This document shows, piece after piece, positions 23,039 to 31,733 of a DNA stretch of 38,083 nt (positions within the stretch are counted from its first letter, which is position 1; each line of letters opens with the position of its first letter). Under the pieces are notes generated by a model. It was not told where the DNA came from. It saw only the letters and a list, made by a program, of their open reading frames with translations, and did not search any database. Made by a program: the position numbers and the translations under genes. The DNA is from Hyphomicrobiales bacterium (GTDB lineage: Bacteria > Pseudomonadota > Alphaproteobacteria > Rhizobiales > JAJFHB01): assembly GCA_021775615.1 (NCBI GenBank), contig JAJFHL010000038.1, positions 1-38,083 on the forward strand, written 5' to 3'.

Positions 23039-24592
23039 TCACTCTGCGGCCTGGCCGGTCGCGGCGCCGCGCGCCTCGATCGGTCCCGGCAGATCCGTCC
23101 GTTCCTTTCGGATTTCCCGCAAGAAACCGACAATCTGTAACAGGACAATCACCGTGAACGGGATTGCCCCGGTGATCGCCATGGCCTTTGCCACGGTGAC
23201 CGAGCCGGAGAACAAGGTGCCCGCGGTGATGGCGGCGATCAGCGTGCCCCAAACCATCTTCTGCAGAACCGGTGGGTTGAGATTGCCGTCGGTGGTCATC
23301 ATCGAGAGCACGAAAGTGCCGGAATCCGCCGAAGTGACCAGGAAGATGAACATCAGCGAAACGGCCAGGATGTTCAGGATGTCGCCGGCTGGGAAATACC
23401 CCAGGAAGCCGAACAAGGCCTTGGTGACGTCTTCAAAGATCAGCTCCTTCAGGCCGCCGCCGCCGTGCAGTTCGATGTAGAAGCCTGCTGCGCCAAAGAC
23501 CGCAAACCACAGCATCGAGAACAGGGTGGGCACCAGGATGACGCCCATGCAGAACTCGCGAATGGTCCGCCCGCGCGAAATGCGCGCCACGAAGATGCCG
23601 ATGAACGGCCCCCACGCGATCCACCAGATCAGATAGGTCAGGGTCCACCCGGCGCTCCATCCGGTGAGCCCCTCGAACGGGAACAGCTTGAACGACATGG
23701 TGATGATGCTCGACAAATAGGCGCCGATTGAGTCGATGAAGGCTTCCAGAATGAACTGGGTCGGCCCGGCGAACAACACCAGGAGCATGATCGCGATGGC
23801 GATCACCATGTTGACGTTGGACAGGATCTTGATGCCCTTGTCGACGCCGGTGGTCGCCGACAGCATGTAGCAGACGAACAGGATCGCCAGGATCGTCAGC
23901 GACGTGCCCACGGTTTCGCCGGTTCCAAAGGCGTAGAACGAACCGGAGCGCACGGCCAAGGTGCCCATGGCCAGTGACCCGGCCAAACCGAACACGACGG
24001 AGAGAACCGCCAAAATATCGGCAATATTTCCGATCGACTCGCCGGCTTTGCCGCGGAACAGGAATTTGATCGGCGTCGAAATCATCGACGGCTCGCCGCG
24101 CCGGAAGGTGAAATAGGCAATCACCAGGGCGCAGACCGCATATATCGACCAGGCGTGCAGCCCCCAGTGCAGGTTGGTGATGACGAGCGCCTGACGGGCG
24201 GCGGCCGGGGTTCCGCCTTCCATGCCGGGCGGCGAGATGTAGTGATACATCGGCTCGGCCGGGCCCCAGAGCAGGAGACCCGAGCCCATGCCGCCGGCGA
24301 ACAGCATGGCGATCCACGATGCCGTCGAGAACTCGGGCTCTTCATCGTCGGCGCCAAGGCGGATTTTGCCATAGGGGCCGAATGCCATGTATCCGCTCAG
24401 GATCAAGAAGCAGGTGCAGATGAACAGCCAGGCCCAGCTGCCGCCCTGAAGCATATAATTCGTGAAGCCCAGCATTGTGCCAGTCATGCTGCCGGGATCG
24501 ATCAGACCCCATGCGCCAATGCCCACGCAAAACGCCATGGAAACGACGAAAACGAGATTCATTGATAGCGCTGATTTTCCAACGTCGGGCAT
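23039..24592 (-). CDS. BCCT family transporter (betaine/carnitine/choline type)
   Basis: A 517-residue membrane protein with about 12 helices. Family marks are the glycine-rich stretch FAGGMGSGLLLWGPAEPMYH, the WWIAWGPFIGIFVARISRGR block (the Trp-rich signature in modified form) and SADSGTFVLSMMTTDGN. BCCT carriers import betaine, choline, carnitine or related zwitterions by Na+ or H+ symport, or exchange. The long cytosolic tails that sense osmolarity in BetP-type proteins are absent, so simple uptake is more likely. The ATG at 24592 follows a strong GAGGGGAGG site. It is the first gene of the minus-strand operon BCCT, binding lipoprotein, usp, and is divergent from the aminotransferase-dehydrogenase fusion. 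Substrate unknown. Confidence 0.93.
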   Translation of the reverse strand: MPDVGKSALSMNLVFVVSMAFCVGIGAWGLIDPGSMTGTMLGFTNYMLQGGSWAWLFICTCFLILSGYMAFGPYGKIRLGADDEEPEFSTASWIAMLFAGGMGSGLLLWGPAEPMYHYISPPGMEGGTPAAARQALVITNLHWGLHAWSIYAVCALVIAYFTFRRGEPSMISTPIKFLFRGKAGESIGNIADILAVLSVVFGLAGSLAMGTLAVRSGSFYAFGTGETVGTSLTILAILFVCYMLSATTGVDKGIKILSNVNMVIAIAIMLLVLFAGPTQFILEAFIDSIGAYLSSIITMSFKLFPFEGLTGWSAGWTLTYLIWWIAWGPFIGIFVARISRGRTIREFCMGVILVPTLFSMLWFAVFGAAGFYIELHGGGGLKELIFEDVTKALFGFLGYFPAGDILNILAVSLMFIFLVTSADSGTFVLSMMTTDGNLNPPVLQKMVWGTLIAAITAGTLFSGSVTVAKAMAITGAIPFTVIVLLQIVGFLREIRKERTDLPGPIEARGAATGQAAE

Positions 24593-24898
24593 GTCTGGCC
24601 TCCCCTCGTCATCCGCTTTTCGGGACCCCAGATCCCGTGGATGATCTTTCCATATCGTGGAAGCCTAACCAATTGTCGCTTGCGTTGATACCGTTTTCTG
24701 TTTGCACACTGTTCAATTAATGCCTCAACACGGGCTGCCAACGGCATCACGCCCCGGTTGCGGCCGCTTCCAGGCAAGTGCGGCAATCGCGCCGCATTTG
24801 GCCGCCAGAACGACGTTTTCGAAGCCCCCTGCGCTGGTGCCGGCGCATACCTTCCGATGCAATCCGTGGACCGCTCCGCCTGTAGTGAGGAAATTGCG
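24593..24898. promoter_or_regulatory. 306-bp divergent control region
   Basis: This gap separates the BCCT operon from the fusion-enzyme gene and must hold both promoters. The stretch near 24660-24720 is A+T-rich (AACCAATTGTCGCTTGCG, then CACTGTTCAATTAATGCC) and is the best place for promoter or LysR sites. I find no exact palindrome and no coding frame that I would support; the open frame running through part of it from 24758 looks like non-coding extension. Confidence 0.45.
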
Positions 24899-27868
24899 AT
24901 GACGACAATCGACGACTTGAAAAAGCAGAGGGAGGCATCGCTCAAGGCCACGGCGGGAGGCCCGCCGGCGCGCACCTCCAATCCGTTTTTCGGGGTCGGT
25001 CCGATCACCGATCTGGCGACCGATGAAGTGGACGCCCGGCTGCTGCGGCAGGAGTTCGACGCCTGGCTCGAAGCCAACTACCGCAAGCTCGACGACCGGG
25101 GTCAGGACATCGGCTCCTTCACGTCGGCCGAGATCGGACGCTCGATGCATCGCGGCTACCCGGCGGACAAGATCCTCATCGACATGATGCGCGAGATCCA
25201 CCGCTATTTCGAATTTCCCAAGACCAACAAGATGGCGGTGGGACTGGGCGGCGGCCACTCGGGCTTTACAGTCTGCGTCCTGCACCTGATGAACGCCAAC
25301 GATGCCGGCCAACACATCTATGTGGACACGCCGAAACCGGAAACCGAAGAGGGATCGGGCGGCGGCTTCTTCCGCCAGTCCTGGGGCGCCCAGATGATCG
25401 AAATGCAGCGCTACGCCGCGAACGGCGACGAGGCGCGCATCCACTTTGCCGACACCGAAGGCTCAATCCCCAGCGCCGACACGCTCCAGGAGATGGGGAT
25501 CAAGCTGTTTGTCGGGGTCGGTCACGAGACCACCGGCGCGACAACCTATACGGCCGAGGACGTGCGCAACCTCATCGAATGGATCGACCGCGATCCGCCG
25601 CATCATCATGCCGTCCTCGATGCCACATCGATGCTCGGCGCCATGCCCTGGGGCGACGAGACGGTTCGCGAGCTCGTGACGAAGTGCTGCATGTTCATGC
25701 CGTTCCAAAAGGCGATCGGCGGCATCTCCGGCTATTTCGTGGTGTCGCTGACACCGCAGGCGCTCAATCTCATCGAGGTCAATCAGGATCATCCCTCGTG
25801 GGCGATCCCGCGCCAGCTCAAGATCGCGGTGCCGCGCGACCCCAAGAAGCCGCTGTCCGGCGAAAGCACAACGGCGCTCGGGCCTATCTACGACCCGGAT
25901 GCGGACGTCATGCTGGGCGGTATCATCAACACTTACTCGGCGCTGGCTTTTGCGGAAACGACGTTCGGCCTCTTGCGGTCCGAGCGCAAGATCGGCCCGG
26001 TGTCACAGGCAAACAAACGCTCGGCCGCCAACCGCAAGGCGATCAACGACTGGGTGGCCGGCAACGACCTGCTTGAGCTTGGCGTTGCCGAAGAAGAACG
26101 GCGCGGCGCCGCGGTCACGCTGCTCAAAGTCAATGATCCGGGGATCACGGATGCGGATACCCATGCCGCCATCATCGCCAAATCGAAACAGATTCTGGGG
26201 TATGAAGGACTGACCCATCCCAATGGCGACTACGAGCGCGGGCTCGACGTTGCGCGCTATGTCAACGCCTTCCCCGGGACGCCCGGCGACTACCGCGCCT
26301 GGATCGGCGGCATCCGCCCCGTAGACGACATCACCGCCCTGCTCGACAATCTGGCCTACGCCTATCACCGCGCCAAGATCGTGGTGCTAGAAGAGCAGCT
26401 TGCCGAGTTCGGCGAAACCTTCGAGCCCGCCGGACTGAGTGGCGAGCGCCTGCGCAAGGATGATCCCGACCGGGCCTACAAGGTTCTGGTGGCCGACATG
26501 GTCGGCCTCAGGTTCGACGCCAAAGGCAGGCCGGACCATTCCGAAGTGCGCGCCTATATCAAAGCCAAGGGCGGCGTGTTCCACGAGGGCCCATTGCGCC
26601 AGAAGGCGAAACTCGAGACCGGCCGGATCCACTTCTTCTACCAGCCGGACCTCTCGACCGCGGACGAGATCCTGCCGCAGACCGAAGAGGGCCAGTACGA
26701 TGCGGTGATCGCGGCGGCGACCTTCCTGCCCGACGCCTGCCAGTTCGCCGAAGGCGGCGTGCGCATTGGTGCCGGCACCGGCAATATGGGTGCCAAATGC
26801 TGGGGCGGCGGCAATGGCGATGGCGGCACGGCACCCCTAATGAACACGCCGAGCTTCAACTCGCGGGCCACGGCGCAGATGGCGATGAAGGCGCTTTTGA
26901 AGGTGCTGCCGGACCTGCCGGTCGGCACATTGCACGACCGTGTGGTGGACGGCGCCTTCGACACCGGCAAGAACCTGCGCGAGTTTCCGACCGAGAAGAT
27001 CGAGGGCAAGCGGATCGCGGTCCTGGGTTATGGCAATATCGGTCGCGAAGTGGCCAAGCTGGCGCAGGCCTTCGGCATGCAGGTCGCGGTCCATGCCCGC
27101 CCGCATCACCGCGACTGGATCGTGTCGGAAGGTTTTGAGTTCGCCGCAACCGCGGAGGACGCGGCGCGCGGCGCCGACGTCATCACTCCGCATACCGGCC
27201 TTGGGGCGCTCAATGCCGACACCGGCAAGTTCACCAATGAAGGCTTCATCGACGAGGTCGTGCTGAACGCTCTGAACGACGGCGCCGTGGTGATCAACTA
27301 TGACCGCGGCGAAGTGATCGACGCGGGCGCCCTCGATGCGGCGCTGGCCAGCGGCAAAGTGCGCTATGCCGCCATCGATGCGGATATCTTCATGGATGCC
27401 GAAGGCAATATCACCGGCCCGATGGCGCCCTATCGCGGGATCGAGACGCGTCACAGGGGCAAGCTGGAACTGCTGCCGCATGCCGCTGCCGACACCGAGC
27501 ACCTAAGCCGGGTCGAAGGCGCCAGGCAGGCGGTCGACCAGATCATCGAGTGCATCCAGCACAAATGCGTCATCAACCTGAAAGGCGAGCTGCCAGAGGG
27601 CTATGTGAGCGCCGGACCGGAGACCGTCGACGGCGTCGGCAAGGTGACGGCCAACCGGCTGGCAGGCGCGGTCGTGGACGAAGATGCCCTGCAGCAGGCG
27701 CGCGCCGCGGCCGAGCGCATCGCCGCCATCTGGGGGGCGGTGTCCGCCATCGAGGATCCGGACAGGCGCGGCGCCTTGCTGGAGCGCTATGGCAAGGACC
27801 TGGTGCTGCAGTCAAACCGCTACGGGTCGCTGATGGAGCGGTTGGGTCTCAAGGGGCCGTTCGGCTGA
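24899..27868 (+). CDS. Fusion of class V aminotransferase-like and D-2-hydroxyacid dehydrogenase-like domains
   Basis: A 989-residue two-part enzyme. Residues about 20-510 resemble the SerC-type class V aminotransferase fold: MAVGLGGGHSGFTVCVLHLM, HAVLDATSMLGAMPWGDETV and the lysine segment FMPFQKAIGGISGYF, with Lys271 the likely PLP site. Residues about 525-960 resemble SerA: IGAGTGNMGAK, NTPSFNSRATAQMAMKALL, the NAD loop VLGYGNIGREVAKLAQAFGM (Gly710-Gly715), Arg803 in YDRGEVID and His861 in LPHAAADTEH. The expected catalytic Glu is displaced (IDADIFMDAEG). There is no ACT domain. This unites the second and first steps of serine synthesis, or an analogous 2-oxoacid/hydroxyacid route. I took the ATG at 24899 (GAGG site 12 bases upstream). 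The substrate is unknown. Confidence 0.85.
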   Translation: MTTIDDLKKQREASLKATAGGPPARTSNPFFGVGPITDLATDEVDARLLRQEFDAWLEANYRKLDDRGQDIGSFTSAEIGRSMHRGYPADKILIDMMREIHRYFEFPKTNKMAVGLGGGHSGFTVCVLHLMNANDAGQHIYVDTPKPETEEGSGGGFFRQSWGAQMIEMQRYAANGDEARIHFADTEGSIPSADTLQEMGIKLFVGVGHETTGATTYTAEDVRNLIEWIDRDPPHHHAVLDATSMLGAMPWGDETVRELVTKCCMFMPFQKAIGGISGYFVVSLTPQALNLIEVNQDHPSWAIPRQLKIAVPRDPKKPLSGESTTALGPIYDPDADVMLGGIINTYSALAFAETTFGLLRSERKIGPVSQANKRSAANRKAINDWVAGNDLLELGVAEEERRGAAVTLLKVNDPGITDADTHAAIIAKSKQILGYEGLTHPNGDYERGLDVARYVNAFPGTPGDYRAWIGGIRPVDDITALLDNLAYAYHRAKIVVLEEQLAEFGETFEPAGLSGERLRKDDPDRAYKVLVADMVGLRFDAKGRPDHSEVRAYIKAKGGVFHEGPLRQKAKLETGRIHFFYQPDLSTADEILPQTEEGQYDAVIAAATFLPDACQFAEGGVRIGAGTGNMGAKCWGGGNGDGGTAPLMNTPSFNSRATAQMAMKALLKVLPDLPVGTLHDRVVDGAFDTGKNLREFPTEKIEGKRIAVLGYGNIGREVAKLAQAFGMQVAVHARPHHRDWIVSEGFEFAATAEDAARGADVITPHTGLGALNADTGKFTNEGFIDEVVLNALNDGAVVINYDRGEVIDAGALDAALASGKVRYAAIDADIFMDAEGNITGPMAPYRGIETRHRGKLELLPHAAADTEHLSRVEGARQAVDQIIECIQHKCVINLKGELPEGYVSAGPETVDGVGKVTANRLAGAVVDEDALQQARAAAERIAAIWGAVSAIEDPDRRGALLERYGKDLVLQSNRYGSLMERLGLKGPFG

Positions 27869-28772
27869 TCAGCTCGATCCCGCTCTCGCTCAGTTCCGCC
27901 TCACGCAGCAGCCATTCGCGAAACGCCCTGGCCTTGGGGCGGTCGAGATTGGCGTGCGGGCAGACGACGTAATAGGCATAGTTGGTCTGCAACGCGAAAT
28001 CGAACGGCCTGATCAGCCGCCCGGCAGCCAGCGCACGCTCCACCAGAACACTGCGCGCCAGAGCGACGCCGTCGCCCTGCTCGGCCGCCTGGATCACCAG
28101 GTTGGAATGCTGATAGCCGGGGCCCCTTTCGGCATCCACCTCGGTTTCGCCGACCGCCATCAGCCACATGCGCCAGTCGACGCGCATGTCGTCGTGCAGC
28201 AGCGTGTGGTTTTTGAGATCAGCGGGTGTCTTGAGCGGTGGCCCGGCATCGAGCAGGCCGGGCGCGCAAACCGGGAACAGTTCTTCCGTCATCAGTCGCT
28301 CGACGCTCAGGTCGGGCCACTCGCCATGGCCGTAGCGGACCGCGAGATCGACATCGACGCGGTCAAAATCGACACTGGCGTCAGAAGTGGAGATGTGGAG
28401 ATCGATTTCCGGATGCGCCGTGCGGAAGCGCCCAAGCCTTGGCACCAGCCAAGTGGCGGCGAACGAATCCATGGTTGTGACCGTCAATACGCCGGAGCGG
28501 TCGTGACGATGCAGCCGCTCGACGGCGGCCGTCATAACGTCCAGCGCCTCGTTGACAGCCGGGAACAAGGACTGTCCCGCGTCGGTCAGCATCAGAGCCC
28601 GATTGAGGCGCCGGAACACCGGCATACCGAGGTGATCTTCCAGGGACTTGATCTGATGGCTCACCGCCGCCTGGGTCACGTTCAACTCCGCCGCCGCGCG
28701 GGTAAAGCTCAAATGGCGCGCGGCCGCTTCAAAGGCGCGCATGGCGTTCAGAGGGGGCAATCGGCGGGCCAT
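27849..28772 (-). CDS. LysR family regulator, GcvA-like
   Basis: A 307-residue LysR-type regulator of the GcvA branch: LPPLNAMRAFEAAARHLSFT, AAELNVTQAAVSHQIKSLED, HLGMPVFRRLNRALMLTDAG at the N-terminus, and effector-domain segments VDFDRVDVDLAVRYGHGEWP and QHSNLVIQAAEQGDGVALAR. GcvA-type proteins control glycine cleavage genes in E. coli, and paralogues control many amino-acid genes. It is convergent with the fusion-enzyme gene, their 3' ends overlapping by 20 bp. Its likely targets are the fusion gene and perhaps the divergent BCCT operon. An inverted repeat upstream of its start could be an autoregulatory site. Confidence 0.93.
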   Translation of the reverse strand: MARRLPPLNAMRAFEAAARHLSFTRAAAELNVTQAAVSHQIKSLEDHLGMPVFRRLNRALMLTDAGQSLFPAVNEALDVMTAAVERLHRHDRSGVLTVTTMDSFAATWLVPRLGRFRTAHPEIDLHISTSDASVDFDRVDVDLAVRYGHGEWPDLSVERLMTEELFPVCAPGLLDAGPPLKTPADLKNHTLLHDDMRVDWRMWLMAVGETEVDAERGPGYQHSNLVIQAAEQGDGVALARSVLVERALAAGRLIRPFDFALQTNYAYYVVCPHANLDRPKARAFREWLLREAELSESGIELISRTAP

Positions 28773-28797
28773 GGCTCTAGATAAAATTTATTCATCA

Positions 28798-28828
28798 AAA
28801 ATTCAAGATGTGCATGCCGTTGAATTTT
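28798..28828. promoter_or_regulatory. Inverted repeat upstream of the GcvA-like gene
   Basis: AAAATTCAA at 28798-28806 and TTGAATTTT at 28820-28828 are exact 9-bp arms separated by 13 bp, starting 25 bp before the lysR ATG. This T/A-rich dyad fits a LysR autoregulatory site or a core promoter overlap. A second exact dyad, ATTAGAT-A-ATCTAAT, lies at 28880-28894, closer to the DUF1127 gene. Both are seen directly; the binding protein is inferred. Confidence 0.5.
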
Positions 28829-29015
28829 CTTCTGTTCGCACAAATACTGCCATAATCCAACAAGGTCGGTCAATTTTCCATTAGATAATCTAATTTGAAA
28901 TACAACAAAGATCGTTTGTGGACCGCCCTGCCCAGCCATACATCGGAAACACGAGAAATGCTCCTCTTGCGGAGCATGGTGCCCGACGACGGGCAGACAG
29001 GACTGGAGCACGACC

Positions 29016-29261
29016 ATGAAACACGCATACAGCAATGCCATGCCCGGATCGGGCGCGAGCAGTGCGGCTCATGACACGCACATACCGGCGGCCAGACCGG
29101 CCAACCGGTCATGGAGCATCCTGAGCACGCTCCTCACCTGGCAGAGCCGTTCAGAGGGCCGCCGTCATCTGCGCGAGCTGGACGACCGGCTGCTGAAGGA
29201 TGTGGGCCTGACCCGTGCGGACGCACAGTACGAGAGCAGCAAACCGTTCTGGAAGGCCTGA
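29016..29261 (+). CDS. DUF1127 (YjiS-like) small protein
   Basis: An 81-residue protein. The C-terminal half is the DUF1127 motif: WQSRSEGRRHLRELDDRLLK followed by DVGLTRADAQYESSKPFW, with the conserved LxxLDDxxLxDxGLxR pattern. Small proteins with this arginine-rich domain bind RNA or regulate phosphate, nitrogen or stress metabolism in some alphaproteobacteria. The N-terminal 35 residues are Ala/Ser/Pro-rich and look disordered. A GGAG site lies 8 bases before the ATG. It is followed within 55 bp by a one-helix membrane protein gene. Confidence 0.85.
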   Translation: MKHAYSNAMPGSGASSAAHDTHIPAARPANRSWSILSTLLTWQSRSEGRRHLRELDDRLLKDVGLTRADAQYESSKPFWKA

Positions 29262-29315
29262 GCCGGCCGCCCGCGGCGGGACCGCCGCACGCACACATGA
29301 ATGTGGAGAGCAAAG

Positions 29316-29540
29316 ATGACCGATCTGGAATTTTCCAACGCCTATGACCGTGAACACGGTGTCACCGGACCCAACGTTACGGTGGGGGCGTCCATTGCCG
29401 CCCTGGCGCTGGCGCTGCTCATCGGACTGAGCGCCGCCGACATCAACCGCCACGCCTATACAACCGCCGATCCGTCGTCCTCGTCTGAGAGCATCGATGC
29501 AAGGTTCGACGGGCGCGGCAAATGGGGCGGCTACATGTAA
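29316..29540 (+). CDS. Small single-helix membrane protein
   Basis: A 74-residue protein that I do not recognise. It starts MTDLEFSNAYDREHGVTGPN, has one hydrophobic helix near residues 26-43 (VGASIAALALALLIGLSAAD), then a Ser/Asp-rich segment and a glycine-rich end (GRGKWGGYM). An in-frame ATG lies five codons upstream, but the GGAGAG site sits 6 bases before the ATG at 29316. It is downstream of the DUF1127 gene and ends just before a strong terminator. Possible role in the envelope; nothing further can be said. Confidence 0.65.
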   Translation: MTDLEFSNAYDREHGVTGPNVTVGASIAALALALLIGLSAADINRHAYTTADPSSSSESIDARFDGRGKWGGYM

Positions 29541-29565
29541 ACGCCCCAACTCCGAAAAATGCAAA

Positions 29566-29606
29566 ACCCGGCCGCGGCACTCACCGCCGCGGCCGGGTCT
29601 TTTTTT
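29566..29606. terminator. Bidirectional intrinsic terminator
   Basis: A perfect 12-bp stem, ACCCGGCCGCGG and CCGCGGCCGGGT, closes a 9-base loop and is followed by a T-rich run to 29606. On the other strand the run AAAA before the stem gives TTTT. It separates the convergent small membrane protein gene and the AGCS symporter gene and can serve both. Confidence 0.9.
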
Positions 29607-29617
29607 GTCGCCAGGCG

Positions 29618-31120
29618 TTACTTGATCTTCTTGATCTCGCCGGACGCCAGTTTTTCCTGATAATCCGCCAGAAGCGCCTTGACCTTCGGCATCAGCATGT
29701 AGAGGCCGATGATGTTGGCGATGGCCATGGCGAAGATCATCGCATCGGAGAAGTCGATGACCGGACCCAGGCTCATGGACGCGCCGATCACCACGAAGAC
29801 ACAGAAGATCGCCTTGAACACGAGCTCCTTGGCCTTGCCTTCACCGAACATGTAGGTCCAGGCCTTGAGGCCGTAGTAGGACCAGGAGATCATGGTCGAG
29901 AAGGCGAACAGCACCGCCGCGATGGCCAGCACGTAACCAAAGCCGGCGATGTCGGCTTCAAAGGCTTTCGAGGTGAGCGCTATACCGGTGACATCATTGC
30001 CGGGTATCCAGGATCCGGTGATGGTGATCACCAGGGAGGTCATGGTGCAGATGACGACGGTGTCGATGAACGGCTCGAGAAGCGCGACATAGCCTTCCGT
30101 CACCGGATGCTTGGTCACCACCGCGGAGTGCGCGATGGAGGCCGAACCGATACCCGCTTCGTTGGAAAAGGCGGCCCGCTTGAAACCCTGGATCAGGGCG
30201 CCGATGGCACCGCCCGCAACGGCTGCAGGAGCGAAAGCACCGGTGAAGATGGCGCTGACCGCGGCCGGGACCTCGGTGATGTTCATCAAGATGATGATCA
30301 GTGCAGCGCCGACATAAATAATCGCCATGCCGGGCACGATCTTTTCCGTCACCTTGGCGATCGACTTGATGCCGCCAATGATCACGACGCCAACCAGCAC
30401 CGCCATTATCAGACCGAACAGCCAGCCCTTGCCTTCGAAGAACGGTATGATCGAGGAGATCTGGGCGAAGGACTGGTTGGCCTGGAACATGTTGCCGCCG
30501 CCAAGCGCGCCGCCGATACAGCAGATCGAAAAGAAGATCGCCAGGAACTTGCCGAGCGCCGCCTTGCCGTCTTCCGAAAGGCCTTTGCTCAGATAGTACA
30601 TGGGGCCGCCGGAGACGGTGCCGTCCTTGTATTCGTTGCGGTAGTGAACACCGAGGGTGCATTCGGTGAACTTGGAGGCCATGCCGAGCAGGCCGGCCAG
30701 GATCATCCAGAACGTGGCGCCGGGACCACCGAGATAGACGGCGACACCGACACCGGCGATATTGCCGAGGCCGACGGTGCCGGACAGCGCGGTGGCAAGT
30801 GCCTGGAACGGCGTGACTTCACCGGCATCCTTTGGGTCGAAATAGTCGCCGCGGACAAGTTCGATGGAATGCTTGAAGCCGCGGAACTGAATGAAGCCGA
30901 AGTAGAGTGTGAACACCACCGCCGCGATCACCAGCCAGCCGACGATCAGCGGGAACTGGGTGCCGAACACCGGAACCGAATAGAAAACGGTCGAGACGAT
31001 CGGATTGACGATCGGTGCGATCATCTCACTGATGGCCTTGTCGATGCCATCCGACTGGGCAAAGGCGAGGCTTGACATGAAGGGCAAGCTGAGGCCGGCC
31101 CCGAGAATTGATTTTAGCAT
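29618..31120 (-). CDS. Alanine/glycine:cation symporter family (AGCS) protein
   Basis: A 500-residue membrane protein with about 11 helices. AGCS marks are [55 protein letters not shown] and [19 protein letters not shown]. Family members import alanine, glycine or serine with Na+. The ATG at 31120 has a GAGGGG site 8 bases upstream. It lies 49 bp downstream of a universal stress protein gene on the same strand, and divergent to that pair are an Lrp-like regulator and an AlaX-type editing protein. This context favours alanine. The substrate is inferred, the family is clear. Confidence 0.94.
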   Translation of the reverse strand: MLKSILGAGLSLPFMSSLAFAQSDGIDKAISEMIAPIVNPIVSTVFYSVPVFGTQFPLIVGWLVIAAVVFTLYFGFIQFRGFKHSIELVRGDYFDPKDAGEVTPFQALATALSGTVGLGNIAGVGVAVYLGGPGATFWMILAGLLGMASKFTECTLGVHYRNEYKDGTVSGGPMYYLSKGLSEDGKAALGKFLAIFFSICCIGGALGGGNMFQANQSFAQISSIIPFFEGKGWLFGLIMAVLVGVVIIGGIKSIAKVTEKIVPGMAIIYVGAALIIILMNITEVPAAVSAIFTGAFAPAAVAGGAIGALIQGFKRAAFSNEAGIGSASIAHSAVVTKHPVTEGYVALLEPFIDTVVICTMTSLVITITGSWIPGNDVTGIALTSKAFEADIAGFGYVLAIAAVLFAFSTMISWSYYGLKAWTYMFGEGKAKELVFKAIFCVFVVIGASMSLGPVIDFSDAMIFAMAIANIIGLYMLMPKVKALLADYQEKLASGEIKKIK

Positions 31121-31169
31121 CTGAGTTTCCCCTCAAATAAATCCTGGCTGCCGCGTGTGCGGTGCAGCC

Positions 31170-31601
31170 CTACGGCACGATGGTGACGGGCACCGGCGCA
31201 GCCTGCGCCAGCGAGATCACCAGTGAGCCGAGCAGCCGGTTGGCCAGCCCCGTACCGCCCGAGCGGCCGATGATGATTTGAACGGCCCCTTTGGCCTCGG
31301 CGATCTCACACAGGAGCTCGGCGGCATTGCCGTGACGCGCCTCGCATGTGGTTTCGACGCCGGCCGCGTTGAGCTCATCAGTCACCGGCTGAACAATGGC
31401 ATTGGCGCGGTCGAGCTCCTGCTCGCGCCGCATGTGCCGCTCGGCCAGTTCTTCAGGCGTGTGAAAGCTGTAAGGCGACCACTCCAGCACCTGAACCAGG
31501 TGTAGCTTGGCCTTGGCCAGTTTGGCCCGCTCCGCTGCGAAATCAGCCGCATGGCGCGCTGACTCCGAACCGTCGAAGCCGACGATGAAAATGTCGGTCA
31601 T
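31170..31601 (-). CDS. Universal stress protein (UspA-type, ATP-binding motif intact)
   Basis: A 143-residue UspA-domain protein: IFIVGFDGSESARHAADFAA at the start and IIIGRSGGTGLANRLLGSLV near the end. The latter is an intact G-2X-G-9X-G-S ATP-binding motif, in contrast to the usp at 20688. A GGAGG site 8 bases before the ATG at 31601 sets the start over the longer open frame. It is the first gene of an operon with the AGCS symporter. A role in sensing energy or controlling the symporter is inferred from position only. Confidence 0.92.
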   Translation of the reverse strand: MTDIFIVGFDGSESARHAADFAAERAKLAKAKLHLVQVLEWSPYSFHTPEELAERHMRREQELDRANAIVQPVTDELNAAGVETTCEARHGNAAELLCEIAEAKGAVQIIIGRSGGTGLANRLLGSLVISLAQAAPVPVTIVP

Positions 31602-31733
31602 TCCTGTTTCCTCCAATACCGCAACCGGTCGCCCCGCCTGAAGGAAGGCTGTCGCGCCCATTGCATCGGGCGCAGTTCAGGTGTCGAGCGAAACGCCCAC
31701 GGCCAGATTCGTTGCAAGCCTTCCGTCTATTAT

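Noticed and set aside
29522-31075. A 517-codon plus-strand open frame opposite the AGCS symporter gene
   Set aside because: Its translation is rich in His, Asp, Gly and Arg with no domain pattern, while the minus strand gives a clear transporter with a ribosome site. It is an antisense shadow of high-G+C coding DNA.
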